Positions 18,541 through 24,295 of a DNA stretch of 24,295 nt are shown here, one piece after another (the stretch's first letter is position 1; each line of letters starts with the position of its first letter). The notes below the pieces were generated by a model that saw only the letters and a list, made by a program, of their open reading frames with translations, was not told where the DNA came from and ran no database searches. Source of the DNA: Nemertoderma westbladi (lineage: Eukaryota > Xenacoelomorpha > Nemertodermatida > Nemertodermatidae); the NCBI GenBank assembly GCA_032718475.1, contig JAUCBJ010008026.1:1-24295 (forward strand), given 5' to 3'. Position numbers and translations under genes: made by a program.

Positions 18541-19484
18541 ATTATTTTAAATAATTGAATTTCTGAATTTTAGGGGTTACTTGGTTACTTTACTTTACTT
18601 TATTACCGTTATTTAAGCAGTAGTCCAACTGATATTTAGACCTAATTATTATAAGACAGGCCTACTATTTTATAAATAGTTTTGAGTTGATTTATAATAT
18701 ATATACCCGTATAATGGGTTTTGTCAATATTTGAAAAAAATGGTATTATTTCTGGGAAGGAGTCACTACACAGAAGCTGTACGCTCTCAGTGAAGTGCTA
18801 CTTGTTGGACACTAAAACAAATAATTCTAATTTACCTAAGTTACTTAATACTACAAATTACGTACAATTCGGGGTGAGATTACAATCTCTAAATAAACAC
18901 AAAAAATTACAAGTACGAATTTTTTAGGGTAATTTTACAAGAAGTCTACAAACCAGCCTAACAAGGGGTTAGAATATCTGGTTATTACAAAGGACAGGAT
19001 ACTACAGTATTTGAAAATAACAAGCAGTAGTAAATATATTGCGTTGTCCAGATAGAAAAATACCACCGTCTGACGACTTATAGCCGTATCGATATAAGTA
19101 CTACGTTATGTATCACGGAGTGTTCCTACCTAGAAGTTAATTACCGCGGTCTACCAGAACCAACGTGCCTATTAACCACTTTACAACACAAATATACTGC
19201 CTACACACTAATTACCTTCGGAAAGCACTGTACACTAAACCCTAAATTAGGTACAAGTACTTATACAACAAATAATCAGTAGTTAAAAATACTTGAACAG
19301 CTAAAAGAACCACGGTATCTGCCGGAGTGACCAAAGCATAAAATCTCCAGTCTTTACCTACGCCAAGCAGCCCTGATGTAGTACCGGGGTTAATTTAACT
19401 ATAACGGTATATATAACAAGCACAATTACTGTAGGAATAAACTTGGGGTTGTGAATGTTGCGAATAATCGCATAAACTCTGAAT
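18541..19484. other. Non-coding leader region, no gene recognised
   Basis: AT-rich with many stops. The plus-strand open stretch at 18721-18927 is Asn/Lys/Leu-rich without a domain and looks like chance. No primer-binding site complementary to a known tRNA end could be identified by eye. Confidence 0.5.
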
Positions 19485-20060
19485 AATAAATATTACGCTA
19501 CGCGTACAGACTACTCAAACAAAATACAGACCAAACGCTGACAGACCACTATCAAGCCTAAACAAACTACAGTATATGCAGACTCCGAAATGGTTAGTTA
19601 GTATGCGTTCTAACCGAGTAGTACGACTTATTCTTTCGAGGGGATTTACCTCATAGCACTGGAAGCCCCTACTTTCCTAACTAGTACTTTATCGGACATA
19701 CACTCTACACACACCGCAATCTCTTCAGACCTAACAACAGCCAGACAACAATCCAGCCTACAAATTATCTAAATAAGAAATATTACGCTACCCGTACAGA
19801 CTACACAAACAAAAATACAGACCAAACGCTGGAAGACTACTATCAAGCCTAAACAACTACAGTATATGCAGACTCCGAAATGGTTAGTTAGTATGCGTTC
19901 TAACTGAGTAGTACGACTTATTCTTTCGAGGGGATTTACCTCACAGCACTGGAAGCCCCTATGTTCCTAACTGGCACTTTATCGGACATACACTCTACAC
20001 ACACTGCAATCTCTTCAGACTTAACAACAGTCAGACAACAGTCCAGCCTACAAATTATCT
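19485..20060. repeat. Recent tandem duplication, about 290-300 bp x 2
   Basis: TATTACGCTACGCGTACAGAC at 19491 matches TATTACGCTACCCGTACAGAC at 19791. Both are followed by nearly identical text through CAGTATATGCAGACTCCGAA, GAGTAGTACGACTTATTC and TCGGACATACACTCTACACA to CAAATTATCT (ending 19770 and 20060). The offset shrinks from 300 to 290 bp because of small indels. Only a few substitutions separate the copies, so this duplication is much younger than the LTR divergence. Confidence 0.95.
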
Positions 20061-20407
20061 GTACAATCTGGGCAGGCTTACACGTCTTCTGCTCAATATT
20101 AACCTACAAGTAAATAAAACTGACAGAAATAAGTAAGCTCCAAAAGAAACAAGGGGTGTACAGTCCCTAATCTCTTAAACAGCCTACCGGTATACAATAT
20201 CACAATCGAAATAATACTAGTACCTGTACTGCAGTAAGTACCGGTGTTCGCGTGGTTAGGTAGTTAGGCCTACTGGGTACCGGTTGACCGGTACTTCAGC
20301 TTTATTGCCTACTGCAATACAGAAGCAATAACCATTATTGTTCTTACCAGAACAATATTAAACTGTATTTATTGCCTACACTGCAATCTGAAATCAATAT
20401 CTGTTAT
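20061..20407. other. Spacer rich in ACCGGT and TAGGCCTA palindromes
   Basis: No gene is seen. ACCGGT cores recur at about 20184, 20240, 20278 and 20287, with TAGGCCTAC near 20265. In the proposed orientation this is the region directly inside the 5' LTR, where a primer-binding site is expected; none is evident in the sequence ATAACAGATATTG that follows the LTR end. Confidence 0.5.
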
Positions 20408-21593
20408 TGTTCGCACTTTCAGACCTTTAGCAGTTTAACCTGCCAAATCTGGATGTCTTCTAGATTGTAAATCGACTTTAGCCTATGACGAGTATTTGAT
20501 ACACTACATTAGCCGAAGCCAGTCTATGCGCGACCATTCATCCGCTGGATATACCCGGGAGACTGGATTCGGAAGCCTAACCTTATTGCGGTGTAGGCCT
20601 ACTGTATTATTCGACTGATCGTAATATATAATCTCTGACAAATATTATTCACTTTCGGGAAATATTAACAGTTCCTTTAGGACGTGGCGCTCTAAATATG
20701 TAAACAGAGTTATGACTTACACTAGCCACAACGAGATGGCTATGGATTCACGTATATAGCGCATTCTTTAGGAGATGCTTTGTTATCAGTCACAATCATA
20801 TACACTACCGCACAATGCTGCACACAGATCTGCCGACCTTCACTAATTTTAGTCACATATAAAGAGAACAACAACCAACTCATGTAGTGCCTATGAAATA
20901 GCATTAGATTCACTCCAAAACCACTTTAATGTAAGTCGCAATTGTTATATGTAACCGGTCTCTCTAACCTTCAGTATATCAAGAAGATTGGGGTTTCTGA
21001 TTATTGATCGATATTATCCAAATATAACAATATTCCATCAACTGATATAATGAATAACCGACACTAAATAGCAGTAAAAATGCGGTGTTTGTAGTTGACA
21101 ATATGATTAGGTGAATTATGAATTGTTATGAATTGATATGAATTGATAACAGATATACGTTTCTATGATTAAGCCTACTAATGTTTGGCTAAAGCCTGAA
21201 AACACAGAGGTTCCAAAGCCGGTCTTCTGGCTGTGGACAAAATACACATACTGACTCAATTCATAAGTTTCTGTATACAACCTCCAACACAGAGTCAAAA
21301 AACGCTCTGATTGGTCGACCGAACAAAGAAACGACAGAGAACAAAGAAAAAGCTCCACGTGTACAGATCAGCTGTTAGCTGTCGTCATAGTAACTACACT
21401 GTTTCAAGAGGATTTAGCGTATTGCGACATAGAATTGCTAGTTATGTCCGCTAAATTACACATACAGGAGAAATGGCTTTTTATGTCCACTAAAACAACG
21501 GTACAGTAAGGAAACGGCTTTTGATGTCCGTTAAAACACCCACAGAGTACTTTGCGGGATAAATAACCAGCTAATTCCGCAAAAGCTTTTACA
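20408..21593 (-). repeat. Right (5') LTR, 1186 bp
   Basis: Begins TGTTCGCACTTTCAG and ends AAGCTTTTACA. It aligns to 10703-12034 but is about 146 bp shorter. It shares the 44-base identical block (20651-20694), and at the position of the left copy's minus-strand TATATATAAC it has ACATATAAC. Open frames at 21116-21358 and 21404-21634 do not match frames in the other copy and are judged non-coding. Three relatives of TATGTCCGYTAAA (about 21444, 21484 and 21525) form a local triplication near the right end. Confidence 0.8.
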
Positions 21594-22095
21594 ACAGTGG
21601 CCTTCTGGCCTTGAAGATGCGGATGATCTAGCAAATGTCATGGGTGATAGGGAGTTGTGGCGGTGCAATTTTGTCGATAAGCCGGCACAGCATTCTTAAA
21701 AATGCAGCTGCAATGCAGCATGCCGATCCTAGTAGTAGTAGTAGTAGGTCTGCCGCGCCGGTAGGCGAGGCCTAGCTTTGCTCTGTTGCTGCTTTGTCCG
21801 TTTGTCTGTTTGTAGGCATAGCAGCCTAGCTAGTCTAGTAGGGGCCTACTGCCTACCTAAGTTGCTGAGTACTGGCAGATAGGCAGACTGCTGGACTGGC
21901 TGACCGGTACTGGCAGACTGGAGTACAGTAGTACGGTACCTGACAGCCTGACGCGCCTGCCACAGTGCGGGTCCGTCTAACATTGTTTCGTAATACGTAA
22001 TACTTTATTATTGTATTACATAGGCCTGACCTGACAGCGTGGAGCGTCACAGTCGACTATGCAAATTACCAATATTACTGAATGTAATAATTATT
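21594..22095. other. Non-coding DNA with (TAG)n microsatellite
   Basis: No gene is recognised. A TAG trinucleotide run lies at 21730-21748. ACTGGCAGA, CTGGCTGACCGG and ACTGGCAGACTGG-type short repeats lie at 21870-21925. The open stretch on the minus strand at 21853-22050 is without motifs. Confidence 0.5.
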
Positions 22096-22257
22096 TATTA
22101 CATGGCTGCATGGGAAAAAAGTAGAAGTTCTTTTCACTATTCTTGAGGCATTTTCATGATTTTATCGACCGTCACCGAGGATAATAAAGGGTCAAGAGAA
22201 TATTGAAAAAATATGTTCTACACGTTTTTTCTCATGCAGCCATGCAGCCATGTAATA
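22096..22257. mobile_element. 162-bp hairpin MITE-like element
   Basis: The left arm TATTACATGGCTGCATG (22096-22112), then GGAAAAAAGTAGAA, is mirrored on the other strand by TATTACATGGCTGCATG (from 22257), then GCTGCATGAGAAAAAACGTGTAGAA. The arms extend imperfectly for about 55 bp (CACTATTCTTGA versus CAATATTCTCTTGA) around a centre at about 22175. The right arm has an extra GGCTGCAT. No coding capacity is seen. A target-site duplication is not clear. Confidence 0.7.
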
Positions 22258-23185
22258 CGTAATTTTATTCATGAATTATTGGTAGGCCTACATTTTAATT
22301 GATCAATTCTTTAATAAAAAAATAGAGCGATATCTGGATATAGTCTGATAGTGTTATAAAAATATAATGGAAATTAAAATATATGGAAATGTAGTACAGT
22401 CTGACAGTAGTAGGCCTATTTTACTATAGGCCTATCTGTATATTGCTTCCATTCAAATTACTGCACTCTTCAACTCCTGATGGTTACTGCTGGGTTACTT
22501 ACAGACTTACTCATTGATAAATCAGCAATTGATTTACTATTCTCGAATACTTATTAAGCAGTTAAGTACCGGTAACTAAAGATATCACTAAAAGATAAAC
22601 CAATATCAGAATAGCAGAATAGGGTCTATTGGAAATATGGGGTTCGATTTTGGAGTAAGCCTTGCAGACACTAAAGTTGCAATAACTTTTCAGTGTGTGC
22701 AAATGTGCATGGATTTTGCTCAAATTATGTGCAAATCTTTTCATGTCGATGTTCTTCTGTTAGGCCTAATAAAATTTAAGAAATTCGACCAAAAATATTT
22801 TAATTTACTTTTTCGCCGGAAAAATGCTATCGTAATCCTATATCAGTATATTGTTTTATATGTCCTACTGTCTGACTGTCAGACTGTCCTAGGCCTGTAG
22901 GCATACCATATTTAAGGTTAGCCAATAATTGCAATTTTGACCCGATTGAGTGCTAATAATGTCATTACAAAAAAGTATGTCGGTGAGTGGGATTTTAACT
23001 CAGTACTTCGCCTAACAGTAGGCCTAATCATATGTTACATATTAAAAAGTAAGGCAAACCACAGTTGCAAACTGTCTTATATCCTACACCGTCGTACAGC
23101 CGTAATACATCAGATTGATTATATTTAATTTCTTCAGGCCATGTTCTGATTAGGCTTCTACCATAGTCAGATAGTAATTTGCAAT
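22258..23185. other. Non-coding DNA upstream of HECTD1, no gene recognised
   Basis: AT-rich, with several TAGGCCTA-type palindromes (22280, 22410, 22425, 22760, 22888, 23020). Open stretches at 22637-22900 (plus) and 22562-22744 (minus) overlap on opposite strands, carry no recognisable domain and read as chance. Part of the HECTD1 promoter could lie toward the right end. Confidence 0.5.
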
Positions 23186-23300
23186 TTGTGACGAATATTC
23201 GTCAACTCAAATTTTAAAATTCGGCCGGAACCGAATAGGGCCTATGCCATATTCGGCAAAATTCGGTACCGAACCGAATAATTCTCTCGATCCCTACTTA
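23186..23300. mobile_element. Possible MITE fragment with ATTCGG/CCGAAT repeats
   Basis: Multiple ATTCGG and CCGAAT words are interleaved, including CGAATATTCG (23194), ATTCGGCCGGAACCGAATA and the palindrome TTCGGTACCGAA (about 23262-23273). The interval ends with TCTCGATCCCTACT. Read on the minus strand it begins AGTAGGGATCGAGAG, similar in style to some hAT-family MITE ends. It sits about 40 bases before the HECTD1 start. No confirmed partner end was found. Confidence 0.35.
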
Positions 23301-23320
23301 CTGCAACTGCATTCTGTGAT

Positions 23321-23329
23321 ACCGGAAGT
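23321..23329 (+). promoter_or_regulatory. ETS-type site ACCGGAAGT just before the HECTD1 start
   Basis: ACCGGAAGT matches the ETS/GABP consensus often found at transcription starts of housekeeping genes in animals. It lies eight bases upstream of the ATG. With no TATA box visible, a short-5'UTR ETS-type promoter is possible, but the site may be coincidental. Confidence 0.35.
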
Positions 23330-23336
23330 ATTTGCC

Positions 23337-23473
23337 ATGGAAGCAGATCCGGACACTCTCCTGGAGTGGCTTCAGATTGGACACGATGGAGAACGAGATA
23401 TGCAACTAATAGCGCTGGAACAATTATGCATGCTGCTTCTCATATCTGATAATATTGATCGATGTTTCGAAAT
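23337..23473 (+). CDS. HECTD1: HECTD1 first coding exon (5' partial gene)
   Basis: HECTD1 is a very large HECT-type E3 ubiquitin ligase with N-terminal ARM-like and ankyrin repeats. This exon supplies only the first 45 codons plus two bases. From the ATG at 23337 (context GCCATGG, a strong Kozak match) it reads [13 protein letters not shown], then [14 protein letters not shown]-like text ([14 protein letters not shown]), then [14 protein letters not shown]. This is almost the N-terminus of animal HECTD1, which begins [10 protein letters not shown] and continues to DNVDRCFE. It ends at GAAAT|GTAAGT, phase 2. The frame is open upstream of the ATG but that part resembles repeat sequence, and the ATG matches the family start. 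The remaining exons lie beyond the window's right edge. Confidence 0.93.
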
Positions 23474-23479
23474 GTAAGT
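23474..23479 (+). promoter_or_regulatory. 5' splice donor of HECTD1 intron 1
   Basis: GTAAGT follows the exon exactly where homology to HECTD1 ends; the frame then meets a stop within the intron. This donor supports the exon boundary. Confidence 0.85.
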
Positions 23480-23879
23480 TTCGTTTCAGTTCAGGAGTTT
23501 TTTTCTTTCGGTACCTATTTCTGTATTAGCCTACCTGACTCCAAGCTGCAACCCACGACGAGTGGCGGGTTACGGTAAGACGGTTAAGAGTTACAGGCCA
23601 TTATTTTACAGTTTTATAACCGCTTACCATGCTTATGCATGGTATGTAGTTCAGTAATTAACTACTGTTTGTTAGACTATACTCCGCTCCATCTGGATCT
23701 GCCTGTCTGCCGGCACTGGTTAAAGGTTAGATACATCACAGGCCCCTATTGAAAAGTTTTATTTTCTGCGCCGAACGCGGCGCCAAGTGCAAATAATCTT
23801 GCGCCGGCTTGGTGCAAAGCTACGCCAGCAATTCAAAATAACTCATTATTTTCCACAAGGCGATGACACATACTGTAAC
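23480..23879 (+). other. HECTD1 intron 1, unique part
   Basis: Non-coding. It contains a short GC-rich imperfect inverted segment (GCGCCGAACGCGGCGCCAAG ... TTGCGCCGGCTTGGTGC, about 23768-23818). No RNA gene or other element is recognised. Confidence 0.6.
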
Positions 23880-24295
23880 TCCCTTTATCTCACACTAATG
23901 TCCACCACATACCTCCCAGGTGTCCACTGTCCACCACATTCCTCTCTTTATCTCACACAGATGTCCACCACATTCCTCTCTTTATCTCACACAGATGTCC
24001 ACCACATTCCCCCTTATCTCACACAGGTGTCCATGTCCACCATACCCCCCCCCCTCTATCTCACACAGGTGTCCATGTCCACCACATTCCTCTCTTTATC
24101 TCACACAGGTGTCCACCACATTTTCCCCCTTTATCTCACACAGGTGTCCACCACATTCCCCCTTTATCTCACACAGGTGTCCACCACATTCCCCCCTCTA
24201 TCTCACACAGGTGTCCACCACATTCCTCTCTTTATCTCACACAGGTGTCCACCACATTCCTCTCTTTATCTCACACAGGTGTCCACCACAGTTTC
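23880..24295 (+). repeat. Intronic minisatellite, period about 34 bp, runs off the window
   Basis: About 11-12 units carry CTTTATCTCACACAGGTGTC, then CACCACATTCCTCT. TCTCACACAG recurs at 23951, 23985 and 24017 and then at intervals of mostly 32-42 bp to the end. Some units insert a second CCATGT, lose bases of the pyrimidine run, or have A for G after CAG. The plus strand (HECTD1 sense) is pyrimidine-rich. The array is cut by the window end. Confidence 0.95.

Larger units (their letters stand above)
10703..21593 (-). mobile_element. Large LTR-flanked Pao/BEL-related element (10.9 kb), non-autonomous
   Basis: Two direct repeats (10703-12034 and 20408-21593) share the same ends, TGTTCGC at the left and GCTTTTACA at the right, as expected of LTRs (TG...CA). 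Between them, a minus-strand gag-protease ORF lies about 2.3 kb inside the right repeat, which would then be the 5' LTR. On the minus strand GGGAGCGG directly precedes the left LTR and could be the polypurine tract. No matching primer-binding site or target-site duplication is recognisable. The long leader and 3' region are non-coding apart from decayed ORFs. Alternatively, the gag-protease ORF belongs to a younger insertion inside an older LTR element. I am fairly sure of the LTR pair and less sure that everything inside is one element. Confidence 0.6.

Noticed and set aside
10703-21593. Target-site duplication for the LTR element
   Set aside because: The flanks (TATTGG on the left, ACAGTG on the right) do not match convincingly in 4-6 bases.
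21116-21634. Minus-strand ORFs of 76-80 codons
   Set aside because: Within the right LTR; not conserved in the left LTR.
22562-22900. Overlapping opposite-strand ORFs of 60 and 87 codons
   Set aside because: Mutual shadows with no domain or family resemblance.

Overview
This is animal (metazoan) genomic DNA. It carries parts of two or three conserved animal genes set among many repeats. HECTD1, UFSP2 and TMEM128 homologues, a Pao/BEL LTR retrotransposon and a fragment of a non-LTR retrotransposon all point to an invertebrate animal. The palindromes TAGGCCTA and ACCGGT recur throughout. From memory this looks like marine invertebrates, perhaps deuterostomes, but the species cannot be fixed from the sequence.

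Layout. 1-2.4 kb is AT-rich non-coding DNA with a broken non-LTR reverse transcriptase. 2.45-6.8 kb is a large 26-bp satellite containing a recent exact internal duplication at a 1040-bp (40-unit) offset. 6.99-9.30 kb, minus strand, holds the only complete cellular genes: TMEM128 (four-pass membrane protein) followed by UFSP2 (Ufm1-specific protease 2). Both are single uninterrupted reading frames, separated by one base (TGA-T-ATG). A palindromic MITE-like element with five 68-bp repeats (9.39-10.13 kb) sits just upstream of TMEM128.

10.70-21.59 kb is bracketed by two direct repeats of 1.33 and 1.19 kb, both starting TGTTCGC and ending GCTTTTACA, which I read as the LTRs of one large minus-strand element. 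Inside lie an uninterrupted 1040-residue Pao/BEL gag-protease ORF lacking reverse transcriptase, RNase H and integrase; a decayed second ORF set with a CCHC zinc knuckle near the 3' LTR; a possible SINE; and several tandem duplications. The LTRs are clearly diverged while the gag-protease ORF is open, so either a younger element is nested in an older one or the ORF has been kept by selection.

21.6-24.3 kb, plus strand, carries small MITE-like elements, then the first coding exon of HECTD1 (a HECT E3 ubiquitin ligase) with a good splice donor. Its first intron contains a second minisatellite that runs off the window. That minisatellite shares two motif blocks with the 26-bp satellite when both are read on the sense strand of their neighbouring gene.

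The most unusual observation is the TMEM128-UFSP2 junction. It leaves no room for a 3' UTR, a poly(A) site, a promoter or a trans-splice acceptor between the two proteins. This suggests a dicistronic mRNA and a possible functional link between TMEM128 and UFM1 processing at the ER.
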